DNA of 33,200 nt from Oscillospiraceae bacterium (lineage in GTDB: Bacteria > Bacillota > Clostridia > Oscillospirales > QAMX01): positions 1 to 33,200 of the forward strand of contig SVMB01000035.1 of assembly GCA_015067675.1 (NCBI GenBank). Direction: 5' to 3'. Under the pieces are notes generated by a model. The model searched no databases. It worked only from the letters and a program-made list of their open reading frames with translations, and had not been told where the DNA came from. The position numbers and the translations under genes are program-made. This document shows positions 19,357 through 28,800 of the stretch, one piece after another (position 1 is the stretch's first letter; each line of letters starts with the position of its first letter).

Positions 19357-19417
19357 TAGGATATCGCGACTTTGTGAATGGGAACGGCGTAAAAAATGCA
19401 GGAAGATACGAAATGCC

Positions 19418-19446
19418 TTGCAAAAAAGCGGGAGATATGGTATGCT
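19418..19446 (+). promoter_or_regulatory. Promoter of the tautomerase-glycosidase unit
   Basis: TTGCAA (19418-19423), 17-base spacer, TATGCT (19441-19446), about 30 bases before the tautomerase start. It lies back to back with the minus-strand GH2 promoter. Confidence 0.6.
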
Positions 19447-19477
19447 GAAACCAAATAATCAACAGGAGGAGCTAACG

Positions 19478-19705
19478 ATGCCGTATATTGCGATCCATGC
19501 CTATCCCAAGGATGAAGAAACCCAGCGCAGATTGGCTGAACGTATCAGCGAGGCTGTGATTGATGTATTGGGCTGCCCGGAAAAGGCCGTGACCGTGTCC
19601 TTTGATGCGGTGAAGCCGGAGGACTGGCAGGAGAAGATCGTCAAGCCTGTTATCGAGCCCAACGCCGACAAGATGCTGATCGTATCCGGCGAGAAAAAGT
19701 ATTAA
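19478..19705 (+). CDS. 4-oxalocrotonate tautomerase family protein
   Basis: 75 residues, typical size for single-domain tautomerases (PptA/4-OT-like). The start MPYIAIHAY puts Pro2 at the N-terminus after methionine removal, the general base of the family. The body is one beta-alpha-beta unit (RRLAERISEAVIDVLG, then VTVSFDAVKPEDW). These proteins form oligomers and move double bonds in enol/keto acids; the natural substrate is unknown. ATG at 19478 has AGGAGGA upstream. It is the first gene of a plus-strand unit with two large glycosidases (42-base and 105-base gaps), an unusual partnership. Confidence 0.85.
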   Translation: MPYIAIHAYPKDEETQRRLAERISEAVIDVLGCPEKAVTVSFDAVKPEDWQEKIVKPVIEPNADKMLIVSGEKKY

Positions 19706-19747
19706 CAAAGTGCCAGACGGGACGGATTCCTGATAAGGAGAAGAAAA

Positions 19748-21859
19748 ATGAGCAAAAGCGAAGTCAGACAGGAGAACGGACGGCCTGTATTGTATGTTGA
19801 CAATCAAAAAATGCTGCCGATTCTCTACGGTCTGAGTGATATCCCCGGTTCCAATTCCAACACGGCGCAGGCACAAAAAAACATCGCCAATTTTGCCGAC
19901 GCCGGTATTCATATCGTCCAGGTGGACTGCGGTATTCATCTGGGCTGGCATAAGGTTACACCTTTCGATCCCGAAGCGCTCATCGCCGAGATCGGCTCGG
20001 TGCTGGAAGTAAATGAGAAAGCAAAGGTAATCATGCGCCTGCATGTGAATCCGCCTTACTGGTGGATGCGGGATAATCCGGATGAATGCGTGGTCTACCG
20101 TACGCCCGAGGGAGATCTGGATGGCGTTGACGACGGAGAAAACAGCGACCGTCTGATCCGCAATGACGCCAAGGGGCATATGCGCGTGAGCCTGGCATCG
20201 GTCAAATGGCTGGAAGAGACGTCTGAAAAGCTGGAGGCGTTTCTGCGCGCGCTGGAGGGAACGCACGAGGGCGACGCGCTCATCGGCGTACAGATTGCCT
20301 GCGGCAAGAACGGCGAATGGCATCCGTGGGGTTGCGATGTGGGTAAGCCCGCGAAGGCGCGCTTTGAGCGTTACCTGCGGGAGAAGTACGGCACAAATGA
20401 GGCTCTGCAGCGTGCCTGGCACCGTCCGGATGTGACCTTTGAGACGGCTGCGTACCGCCCCGAACTGTCAAGACCCACCGACGACGGCGATTTCCATGAT
20501 CCCAGGCTGGCGCAGGACACCATCGACTCCCAGTACTGCAATCAGCTGATTGTGGCTGAGGCGATCCTGCACTTCTGCCGGTTGGTCAAGCGCGTCAGCC
20601 CTGAGCGTCTGGCCGGCAGCTTTTACGGTTACTATCTGGGCATCGGCACACCGGAAAACGGAGGCCATATGTGCACGGATCTGGTCTTTGCCGATGGCAG
20701 TGTGGATTTCCTGGGCGGTCCGTTCTCGTATTCAGCTGCCAGCCGCGGCATGGACGGCGCGGCTCTGCAGAGAACGCTGCCGGAATCCCAGCGTCTGCGG
20801 GGTATGCTCTGGCTCACGGAGATGGATCAGCGTCCCTTCGGTATTGAAAAGCAGCCCGGCGGCGATCCCGCGCTGTTTGCAGAAAACGTCGCATCGCTCA
20901 GACAGTGCACGCTCTCGCCGATCATGGCCGGTCAGGGCTTCTGGTATTATGACCACCGTGTTGTGCCGACGATGGCGATCTATGCCGGTTCGGCGGGAAC
21001 TGCCGCCGCCAGCATCTACCGCAAGAAGGGCTGGTGGGATACGCCTGAGATGATGGCGGAGATCAGGACGTTCCGCGAAGCGGTGGATAAAATCGAAGCG
21101 CGGCCTTACAAGGGCGCGGCGGATGTGCTGTTGGTGTTTGATCAGGACAGCTATTATTATACAAACAGAGAGTCTGCCAATCCCGCACTTGCTTATGACC
21201 CGCATGTAGCGGTTACGCCGCAGATGATGCTCAAAAGCGGCGCGGTGTATGATATGATCTGGCTGTCTGAGCTGGAAGTGGCGGAGCTTGACCGGTACAA
21301 ATGCGTGATATTCGTCAACTGCACGGCGGTTACACCGCAGATGAGCGACAAGATACGCCGTCTGACGGAGGGGAAGCTGCGCGTGTTTCTTTGCAGACAC
21401 GGCTACTGCGACTGCGAAAGCCTGTCGGCGGAGCATACCTCTGCCGCAGTGGGCATACAGGTTGCCCGGTCGGATGCGCAGGCGCTGACGGTGCATGACA
21501 AGAAAATTGCTATGGAACAGGGAATGTATCCGGTGCTGCGGGTCACGGATGCGGACGCGAAGGTGCTCTTCCGTTACGACAACGGCGATGCCGCGGCGGC
21601 GGTGAAGGGCAGCGATGTGTATATTCATCTGCCGTATCTGACGGAAAAACTGTGGAAGCAGATCATGGAGATGGCCGGTGTGCATAACTGGTGTGATTCC
21701 GGCGAGCCTGTGATGGCAGGCGGTGGATTCGTGACTGTTTGCTGTCAGCGCGCCGGTACGAGAGTGCTGACGCTGCCGGACGGCCGGGAGATTCCGATCA
21801 CGACCAACGGCTATGAGACCGTGGTTTACGATATGGAAAGCGGCGGGCGCATCCTGTAA
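19748..21859 (+). CDS. GH42-like glycoside hydrolase
   Basis: 703 residues and no signal peptide. The N-terminal TIM barrel has MRLHVNPPYWW, then GVQIACGKNGEWH with Glu190 as probable acid/base and LWLTEMDQRP with Glu358 as probable nucleophile. The spacing of 168 is close to that in GH42 beta-galactosidases (about 171). A middle domain (about 450-580) with VLLVFDQDSYYY and VIFVNCTA resembles the GH42 trimerisation domain, and a small C-terminal beta domain ends the protein. The usual NEY at the acid/base is replaced by NGEW, so this is a divergent member or a related clan-A family; beta-galactosidase activity is likely but unproven. AAGGAG precedes the ATG. Confidence 0.75.
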   Translation: MSKSEVRQENGRPVLYVDNQKMLPILYGLSDIPGSNSNTAQAQKNIANFADAGIHIVQVDCGIHLGWHKVTPFDPEALIAEIGSVLEVNEKAKVIMRLHVNPPYWWMRDNPDECVVYRTPEGDLDGVDDGENSDRLIRNDAKGHMRVSLASVKWLEETSEKLEAFLRALEGTHEGDALIGVQIACGKNGEWHPWGCDVGKPAKARFERYLREKYGTNEALQRAWHRPDVTFETAAYRPELSRPTDDGDFHDPRLAQDTIDSQYCNQLIVAEAILHFCRLVKRVSPERLAGSFYGYYLGIGTPENGGHMCTDLVFADGSVDFLGGPFSYSAASRGMDGAALQRTLPESQRLRGMLWLTEMDQRPFGIEKQPGGDPALFAENVASLRQCTLSPIMAGQGFWYYDHRVVPTMAIYAGSAGTAAASIYRKKGWWDTPEMMAEIRTFREAVDKIEARPYKGAADVLLVFDQDSYYYTNRESANPALAYDPHVAVTPQMMLKSGAVYDMIWLSELEVAELDRYKCVIFVNCTAVTPQMSDKIRRLTEGKLRVFLCRHGYCDCESLSAEHTSAAVGIQVARSDAQALTVHDKKIAMEQGMYPVLRVTDADAKVLFRYDNGDAAAAVKGSDVYIHLPYLTEKLWKQIMEMAGVHNWCDSGEPVMAGGGFVTVCCQRAGTRVLTLPDGREIPITTNGYETVVYDMESGGRIL

Positions 21860-21964
21860 GGATCAACAGGCGTTCACCCACCAAAAAAATGTATATCCGG
21901 GCTGATGACGCGGAAAAAACTGCCGACAGCCCTGCATATAAAACGATTGAAGGAGAAATGAAAG

Positions 21965-24136
21965 ATGAGCGAACATTGCTGCAGCTGCATCATCCTTGAA
22001 AACGAGGAGTTTATCCTCAAACTCGGCGCCGACGCCGTGGCCAAGAGCCTTGTCTGCAAAAAGACCGGTGTCGAGTGCCTGATGCCCGGTGAGGAGACCG
22101 CGCTGTTTTCCCTGACCGAGGAGCGTCCCTTCAACAACGAGATCAAGCTTGCCCATCCCAACAAGCGTACCACCTTCCAGGCCAATCGTGTGCGCCGCGA
22201 AGGCGATAAGCTGATTGTCGGCTTTGAACTGGTGACCTTTGAAGCCGTTATCGGCATCAAAATCGCCCCCAAGTACATTGCCTTTGAACTCATCGACTTC
22301 CTCATCAAGCCCGAGGACTTCGGCGGCCTTGCCATGACGCCTCCTCCGGTGTATGAGTTCCGTATGATCCAGCTTGCGGTGAAAAACCGCAGGAACTTCG
22401 GTGAATGGCTCAATGTCGCCTGGGACGAAGAGGCTGCCGTCAACGTGCTGTCCACCTCCCCCTGGCCCCGCATCGACGCTGAGAAGCGCAACGGCTACCG
22501 TATCATGTACGCCGAATCCCTGCGTGATGTCAAGCTCAAGGGTGTGGGTGCCGCGATCATCGTTACCCCCGTGGCAGACCTCCTGGATGCTATCGAAACT
22601 CTTGAGATCGACTACGACCTGCCCCGCGGCGTTGCCAGCCGCCGCGGCGAGAAGATCAACGCGTCTGCCTACTGGAACTCCAACATCACGCCTGAGACGG
22701 TTGATGAGCATATTGCCTACGCAAAGCAGGGCGGTTTCCGCATGATGCTTCTGTATTATCCTTCCATGGTCAAGGAAGATGGCGCCTACTGGTATAACGG
22801 CAACTACGACTTCCGTCCCGAGTATCCCAACGGCACGGCGGATCTCAAGGCCATGCTTTCAAAGATCAAGGCTGCCGGTATCACCCCCGGTATCCACTTC
22901 CTCCAGACCCACATCGGTACCCGCAGCCGCTATGTTACGCCTGTGGCGGATCACCGCCTGAATCTGACCCGCTACTTTACCTTGTCCAAGCCTCTGGGCA
23001 CCGACGACGATACCATCTGGGTCGAGCAGAATCCGGAAGGTGCTGTCATGGACGAGCGCTGCCGCGTGCTCAAGTTCGGCGGTGAGCTGATTCACTACGA
23101 AGCTTATACCACCGAGTATCCCTACTGCTTCACTGGTTGTAAGCGCGGCCACTTTGGTACCAATGTCATCACCCATGAGCTGGGTCAGATCGGCGGTATT
23201 CTGGATATCAGTGAATTTGGTGCGGGCAGCGTGTATCTGGATCAGTGCTCCAGTCTGCAGGATGAGATCGCGGTGAAGATTGCCAATCTCTATGACTGTG
23301 GCTTTGAGTTCATCTACTTCGACGGCTCTGAGGGTACCAATCCTCCCTTTGAGATCTATGTTCCCCTGGCTCAGTACCGTGTGTGGAAGAGCCTTGAAAA
23401 GAAGCCTCTCTACTGTGAAGGCGCTGCCAAGGCTCATTTCAGCTGGCATTTCCTCTCCGGCGGCAATGCCTTTGATGTGTTCCCCACCAATATCTTCAAG
23501 AAGATGATCGCCCGTTTCCCGGCGGAGGAAGCTCCCCGCATGGCCTGCGACTTTACCCGCCTGAACTTTGGCTGGTGGGCCTTCTATCAGGACACCATGC
23601 CCGACGGTTACGAGTACGGTACCAGCCTTGCCGCTGCCTGGGACTGCCCGGTGACGATGATGGCGCGTCCGGAGATCTTCAAGTCCAATCCCCGTACGGC
23701 GGACACGCTGGAAGTGCTGCGTCGTTGGGAAGATGTGCGTAAGTCCGGCTGGCTGACGCAGGAGAAGAAGGAACAGCTGCGCAATACCGCGCAGGAGCAT
23801 ACGCTTCTCATCAACGAGCAGGGCGCGTATGAGCTGGCGGCCTATGATAAGATCGAGAAGGCAGCCGGCGGCGACGAGGCGCTGTCTGCGTTCGTGTTTG
23901 AGAGAAACGGCAGGAGCTACGTGACGTTCTGGCATACCAAGGGCGAAGGAAAGCTGAGCCTTGCACTGAATGCGGCGGATGTGTGCTGCGAGAAGGCACT
24001 GGGCGGCGAGAAGCTCTGCGTTGAGGCAAAGGACGGCGGCATTATCCTGCCGGTCGCAGGTAAAGCCTATATCAGCGCGGCAATGCCCAAGGAAGCGCTC
24101 ATCGCGGCTTTTGAGAGCGCGAGCTGGGCTGAGTAA
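21965..24136 (+). CDS. Probable glycoside hydrolase of unassigned family
   Basis: 723 residues; I do not recognise the family with confidence. The first 220 residues look like a beta-rich domain. From about 235 a TIM-barrel pattern appears: HIAYAKQGGFRMMLLYYP, then DLKAMLSKIKAAGITPGIHF, then FEFIYFDGSEG with Asp453, a plausible nucleophile at a strand end as in clan-D glycosidases. The C-terminal 100 residues look like a beta sandwich. There is no signal peptide. It lies 105 bases after the GH42-like gene on the same strand, with AAGGAG before the ATG, so a role in the same sugar pathway is inferred. Codon choice changes from about 23640 on: Thr mainly ACC to ACG, Ala GCC to GCG. It could instead be a lyase or epimerase on a similar barrel. 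Confidence 0.6.
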   Translation: MSEHCCSCIILENEEFILKLGADAVAKSLVCKKTGVECLMPGEETALFSLTEERPFNNEIKLAHPNKRTTFQANRVRREGDKLIVGFELVTFEAVIGIKIAPKYIAFELIDFLIKPEDFGGLAMTPPPVYEFRMIQLAVKNRRNFGEWLNVAWDEEAAVNVLSTSPWPRIDAEKRNGYRIMYAESLRDVKLKGVGAAIIVTPVADLLDAIETLEIDYDLPRGVASRRGEKINASAYWNSNITPETVDEHIAYAKQGGFRMMLLYYPSMVKEDGAYWYNGNYDFRPEYPNGTADLKAMLSKIKAAGITPGIHFLQTHIGTRSRYVTPVADHRLNLTRYFTLSKPLGTDDDTIWVEQNPEGAVMDERCRVLKFGGELIHYEAYTTEYPYCFTGCKRGHFGTNVITHELGQIGGILDISEFGAGSVYLDQCSSLQDEIAVKIANLYDCGFEFIYFDGSEGTNPPFEIYVPLAQYRVWKSLEKKPLYCEGAAKAHFSWHFLSGGNAFDVFPTNIFKKMIARFPAEEAPRMACDFTRLNFGWWAFYQDTMPDGYEYGTSLAAAWDCPVTMMARPEIFKSNPRTADTLEVLRRWEDVRKSGWLTQEKKEQLRNTAQEHTLLINEQGAYELAAYDKIEKAAGGDEALSAFVFERNGRSYVTFWHTKGEGKLSLALNAADVCCEKALGGEKLCVEAKDGGIILPVAGKAYISAAMPKEALIAAFESASWAE

Positions 24137-24176
24137 GCGTATCTGACGAAATGCACCGGCGGGGATGATGCTTGTA

Positions 24177-24292
24177 ACAGATACAGCGGCGCAGCCGAAT
24201 GAGGAACCGCGCTCGGTTCCTCCGGGTGCAGGGCCACTGGCCCTGCCGAGGGTTGAAGGGGCGCGTAGCCCCTGGATGATCCCGTATGGGCG
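24177..24292 (+). repeat. GC-rich intergenic repeat unit, copy 1
   Basis: About 116 bases made of consecutive small palindromes: GAGGAACCGCGC...GGTTCCTC, AGGGCCACTGGCCCT and GGGGCGCGTAGCCCC, ending CCCGTATGGGCG. Its reverse complement recurs at 24662-24779 with few changes. The compensatory look of the differences inside stems suggests selection for structure. It resembles REP/BIME-type intergenic repeats in design. Confidence 0.8.
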
Positions 24293-24449
24293 ACATATAA
24301 GATGCGATAAAGCTGTATCCGTATCGGCAAATATAAAAACTGAAACCTGTCCCGTTGATGTATTTCCCTGTGATCTTGGTCCGAATCGCAAACGAAAGTG
24401 AGCGATGAGCCACGCTTGAGCACGTCTTCTTTAATCTGATCTGACAAAG

Positions 24450-24500
24450 AGAACCCGTATTCTGTTTTCCGCCGTTTAATCGGTACAGAATACGGGTTCT
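24450..24500. terminator. Central hairpin of the palindrome, possible bidirectional terminator
   Basis: A 16-bp perfect stem (24450-24465 with 24485-24500, starting AGAACCCGTATTCTGT) with a 19-base loop. It lies in the convergent gap of the glycosidase and parB-type genes. T tracts at the stem ends are short, so termination is possible but not certain. Confidence 0.45.
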
Positions 24501-24661
24501 TACTATCAGCAGGTATAACAGATAACGGTATTAAGCGTGGCTCATCGCTTGCTTACGCGTGCGATTCGGAGTAAGACAGCAGAGAATACGAGCAAAAGCA
24601 AGATTTTTTGATTTTTCAATTTACCGATACGGATGACGTTCCATCTCTCATTCTTCCGCTG

Positions 24662-24779
24662 CGCCGATACGGGAACGTCCAGGGGCTGCGCGCCCCTTCA
24701 ACCCTCGGCAGGGGCGGCACGCCCCTGCACCCCGAGGAACCGCGCGCGGTTCCTCATTCGGCTGCGCCGCTGTATCTGT
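24662..24779 (-). repeat. GC-rich intergenic repeat unit, copy 2
   Basis: Inverted partner of 24177-24292. It carries the same palindrome series: GAGGAACCGCGCGCGGTTCCTC region, AGGGGCGGCACGCCCCT and GGGGCTGCGCGCCCC. Where the two copies differ, stems stay paired (for example GGCCACTGGCC against GGGGCGGCACGCCCC). It ends about 20 bases from the stop codon of the parB-type gene. Confidence 0.8.
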
Positions 24780-24797
24780 CCTTACCATTTTCTCTGA

Positions 24798-25604
24798 TTA
24801 TTGCAGTTCATCAGCCGGTTTTTCTGCTGTTCGTATCCGTGGTACCCGGATCGTCAGCACCACCCAGTCGCCATCCGTCGTTTTTCTGCAGTCGGTCGGC
24901 AGCCCGGACTCCCGCATCACCGACAGCGCCCGATTAACTGTGTTGAGGAAGATCCGGGAGTCCTTGAGCAGAATCTTCGGGGGCGTTTCATGCCGCACTT
25001 CCGGTACGGGCGTCAGCAGATGCCCGATGTATGCTTCCGTCTCCGCCACCGTCAGCTCCTTTTCGATGATATGCGCCAGCGCTTCCTTTACCTGTCCCAC
25101 CGGAAGGCGCAGAAGAGCTCTGGCATGCCGCTCCGACAGCTTATGTGCCCGGATGGTCTCCATCGTATCACTGTCAAAACGCAGAAGCCGCAGCTTATTG
25201 GCAACCGAGGACTGACTCTTTCCCACCCTCGCCGCGGCTTCCGACTGCGTCAGTCCAAAGGAGTCCATCAGCCGCTGATATCCCAACGCAACCTCGAAAA
25301 AGTCCAGATCCCGCCGCTGCAGATTCTCAATCAGCGCAAGCAGTGCGCTCTCGCGGCTGCTCACCCGCAGCAGTACACAGGGGACTGTGGTCATGCTCAG
25401 AAGCTGCGCTGCCCGCAGCCGCCGTTCTCCCGCCACCAGTTCATACCGGTCGCCGACCTGCCGTACCGTCAGCGGCTGTAAAATCCCGTGCTGCGCAATG
25501 CTGCTGGCCAGTTCCCGGAGTGCCTGCGGATCAAAGTGCGCGCGCGGCTGCGCGGGATTGGGAATGATGCGCCCGACCTCGATATGCGCAATTTTCTCGC
25601 TCAT
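24798..25604 (-). CDS. ParB/Spo0J/Noc-family protein
   Basis: 268 residues. The ParB N-terminal CTPase domain has IIPNPAQPR and the GERRLRAAQ motif, then ENLQRRDLDFFEVA and the helix-turn-helix LTQSEAAARVGKSQSSVANK, followed by a C-terminal dimerisation region. These proteins load on parS sites and act in chromosome segregation or nucleoid occlusion. No parA (soj) gene is adjacent and no parS-like TGTTTCACGTGAAACA site was seen in the window. The N-terminus goes straight into the ParB domain without the amphipathic helix of Noc. ATG at 25604 is chosen because GGAAAGG lies 6 bases upstream; a TTG 60 bases earlier is unlikely. It is divergent from the large glucan-synthase-like gene. Confidence 0.88.
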   Translation of the reverse strand: MSEKIAHIEVGRIIPNPAQPRAHFDPQALRELASSIAQHGILQPLTVRQVGDRYELVAGERRLRAAQLLSMTTVPCVLLRVSSRESALLALIENLQRRDLDFFEVALGYQRLMDSFGLTQSEAAARVGKSQSSVANKLRLLRFDSDTMETIRAHKLSERHARALLRLPVGQVKEALAHIIEKELTVAETEAYIGHLLTPVPEVRHETPPKILLKDSRIFLNTVNRALSVMRESGLPTDCRKTTDGDWVVLTIRVPRIRTAEKPADELQ

Positions 25605-25807
25605 TTGCGGCCTTTCCCGGACTTCGTTCACGCAAGACACCTTCCCATCTGTTTGTTCTGACAACAGTCTACCATAAAATGGAAGAAAAACAAGCCCTAA
25701 TCGTTCGACAAAGTTCGCGCTTGAAGGGTAATAACGGCTTTATGGGAATATTCTGCCGGCAAACAGGCTACACTTTCAGGGAAATGAACAGATTGGGAGG
25801 AGAACGG
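25605..25807. other. Divergent intergenic region
   Basis: 203 bases between the ParB-family gene (minus) and the glucan-synthase-like gene (plus). It must hold both promoters, but no hexamer pair stands out; a weak minus-strand TTGTTT-N16-TAGACT lies around 25670-25700. No gene is seen. Confidence 0.35.
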
Positions 25808-28800
25808 ATGAAGAGGAGCGGTGACAGCGCAGGCGATCTGCGCCGGGAGATCCGGAGGAGCATCCGGGGAGAGGCCGCGCGGGATGCAAGGCGCCGCTGG
25901 ATTGAGGAAAACCGGGAGCGGCTGCTTGATGCGGTTGGTACGGGGGATATCTGTCCGGCAGCGATGCACTTTGCGTCGATGGCAGCCGCGCAGGCGGTGC
26001 AGTCCGGGCAGTGCCCGACGGAGGAATCTCTGGCTGCGGCGCTGGCAGCCTATCCGGGACGGGAACGGCTGGAAGAGCAGGAGCTTTGGATGCTGGTTCC
26101 TGCGCTGCGGCGGGAATTTGCCAGGAGGGCACTTGCCGAAGATGCGGACGGAGCTGTGCGCACGGTATGTGCGCAGGCGCTGGGGTGGCTTGAGAATGCG
26201 CCGCAGCTTGCAGCGCGTCTGCAGGAACTTGGCACGCTCCACGGTCTGCTTTCGCAGGACGGCGTGTATGCCCGGATGGATCGGGAGAGCAGACGGGATT
26301 GCAGGAAGGAACTGGCAAGACTTGCAAAATATCACAGAATCCGGGAAGTGGAAGCCGCAGCGCTGGTGCTGCGGCTGAGCCGGGAAGCACGATCTCCCCA
26401 TGCACAGCAGGTGTGCCATTTTATCTGGGAGGAACCGTTGGGAAACCGCCGCAGTCATGTCCCGGCGAGAATATACAGGGCAGGGCTGATCATTCTGCCG
26501 GTACTGCTGACGATGGCTCTGTGGCCGGTCTGCGGGGTACGGGCGGTGTTTGCATATCCTGCGTGGCTGGTACTTGCAAAGGAAGCGCTGTCACGCCTGC
26601 TGATGCGCCTGACGCCGTCGGTATACATCCCGCTGATGGAAAAGGGAACACGCAGGACGCTGTGCGCCGGTGTGGTGCTGCTGCACGACGAAAAGCAGAT
26701 CCGGAGGCTTGAACAGCAGCTTGAAGAGGCGTATCTTGCCGGTGTCTGCCCGGAGGAGCGGGGACTTTTGAAGCTGGCGATTCTGGCAGATCTGCCGGAT
26801 GCTCCGCATGCGCAGATGCCGGGGGATGAACCGCTCATTGAAACGGCGGCAGAGGTGATCCGGAGGCTTGAAAGCCGATGGGGAAAGCATTTCTGCCTGC
26901 TGGTGCGGGGACGCTCCTACAATGCGTCTCAGGGCTGCTGGATGGGGTATGAGCGCAAGCGCGGCGCGGTTTTGGAAGCGCTTGCATTGCTCAGAGGCCG
27001 GGAGAATGCTTTGCAGGCAGCAGCGGGAGATCCTGCAATTCTTGCGGGTTGTGAGAGCCTGATTGTGCTGGACGCCGATACCCGGGTGGACGCGGGAAGC
27101 CTGTCGGTTCTGATGCGTGCGGCATCCCATCCGTCCAATCGGCCTGTATTGAGTCTTGACGGCAGGCGTGTGGAGCATGGATACGGTATTTTGCAGCCTC
27201 GGCTGGAAACAGATCCGGAAAGCCTGCAGAGAAGCGGGTTTTCACGGCTTTTCGGAGGCCTTGGCGGCAGCATACACTACCGGGAACCGGTCTCGGAGCT
27301 TGCACAGCGGCTCTATGGAAGTGCAAACTTCACCGGCAAGGGAATCATCAGCGTCAAGGCTGCCGACGCGGTGCTCTCAGGGGTTTTTCCGGAAAATACC
27401 GTACTCTCTCACGATTATCCGGAGGGGATCCTGCTGCGCACGGCGATTGTGGGGCAGGCGGCGTTCACCGACGGCTTTCCCGGCGGCAGCACGGCATACT
27501 ACAAGCGTCTGCATCGCTGGATTCGCGGCGATACGCAGAATCTGCGTATCACCAGGCTGCTTCCGCACTTTGCCAAAATGCACATCAGGGGGCTTCTGGG
27601 GCAGAATCTATGGCCGGCGTATGTGGTGCATCTGATTACGATGGCGGTCTGGTCACAGTCTGCTTGGATGAAACGGTTCCTGCCGGAAGCCGGGATGGAG
27701 ATGCAGCAGACCGCGTGGCTGCTGCTGCCGGTGGGACTGGCGCTGCTGCTGCCGCTGATTGGTACACGGGCGCGCCGCTGTCTGTCACCAGTGTCGGTGG
27801 GAGTGATGGCGGCGGTGGGACGGGAGCTCGCACGGTTTATGCTGCTGCCCATCACGGCATGGGTGCAGGTATCGGCTGTATTCACCGCGCTGCGGCGCAT
27901 GTACGGTACCCATCGGGGGATGCTGGAATGGGTGACGGCAGGACAGGCGGAAGGAAAAAACGCAGGAAGCATCCGTGAACGCTGCAGGCGGGTATTGCCC
28001 TGCATCCTGAGTGCAGCGGCGGTACTGGCTGCGGGAAATGCCGCCGGCTGGTGGCTGGGACTGCTGTGGCTGTCGGCTCCGGCACTGCTGTGGAGGCTTG
28101 ATCAGAAGCCCGCAGGAGAGGACGCACTGAGTGCGTCTCAAAAGGCTGCGCTTTGTGCGCAGGCAGGGCAGATGCTGGGGTTCTACCTGGATCACATGAA
28201 TGCGGAAAGTGCCTTCCTGCCTCCGGACAATGTGCAGGAGCAGCCTGCAGGCAAACGGGCGCCGCGCACGTCGCCGACCAATATCGGCCTTGCGATGTTG
28301 TCCCTGCAGGCAGGCGTGGAGCTTGGACTTCTTGAGCAGGCCACAGCACTTGAAAGACTGGAGGGCTGCGTGGAGACTCTGGAACGGCTTGAGAAATGGC
28401 ACGGGCAGCTTTACAACTGGTATGAAATTCCCTCCTGCCGGGTACTGGAGCCGCAGATGGTATCCACGGTGGACTGCGGCAACCTGGCGGTGAGTCTGGT
28501 GAGCCTTGAGAGATCTCTCATGCGCACGGGGAACGCACGGGCTGAGGCTCTTGCCGCACGGATACGTGCGCTGCGGGAGCCCATGGACTTTGCGCCGCTC
28601 TACGATGAACGGCGGGGGCTGCTGCGGCTGGGGTGGGACGTGCCCCATGACGCCCCGGCACCGGGGCATTATGACCTGATGGCAGGAGAGCACAGGCTTG
28701 CGTCCTACTACGCCATCGCCATGGGGCAGATTCCGCAGACGCACTGGCGGCAGCTGTCCCGGCGGCTGGTCGGGGCATACGGTTATGCAGGGCTTGTCTC

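Larger units (their letters stand above)
24177..24779. repeat. Large imperfect palindrome, about 600 bp, non-coding
   Basis: The gap between the last glycosidase gene and the convergent parB-type gene is one long inverted repeat with arms of about 300 bases. Matching pairs, outside in: 24177-24292 with 24662-24779; 24317-24332 with 24619-24634 (16 of 16 but one); 24380-24416 with 24534-24570 (37 bases each); and the central hairpin 24450-24465 with 24485-24500. The spacers between pairs are nearly equal on both sides (24/27, 47/48, 33/33 bases), and they too show weaker inverted similarity. No gene is credible inside. It may be two head-to-head copies of one intergenic repeat, a non-autonomous element, or a structured RNA. 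Confidence 0.85.

Noticed and set aside
24137-24797. Short open frames across the palindrome, and the idea of an insertion sequence or CRISPR
   Set aside because: The frames follow the repeat arms, have no ribosome binding sites and no known domains. There is no transposase, and the repeats are inverted and irregular rather than regularly spaced direct repeats.
25679-25807. Upstream extension of the glucan-synthase-like frame
   Set aside because: The 43 extra residues have no ribosome binding site and cover the divergent promoter region. GGGAGG before the ATG at 25808 marks the start.
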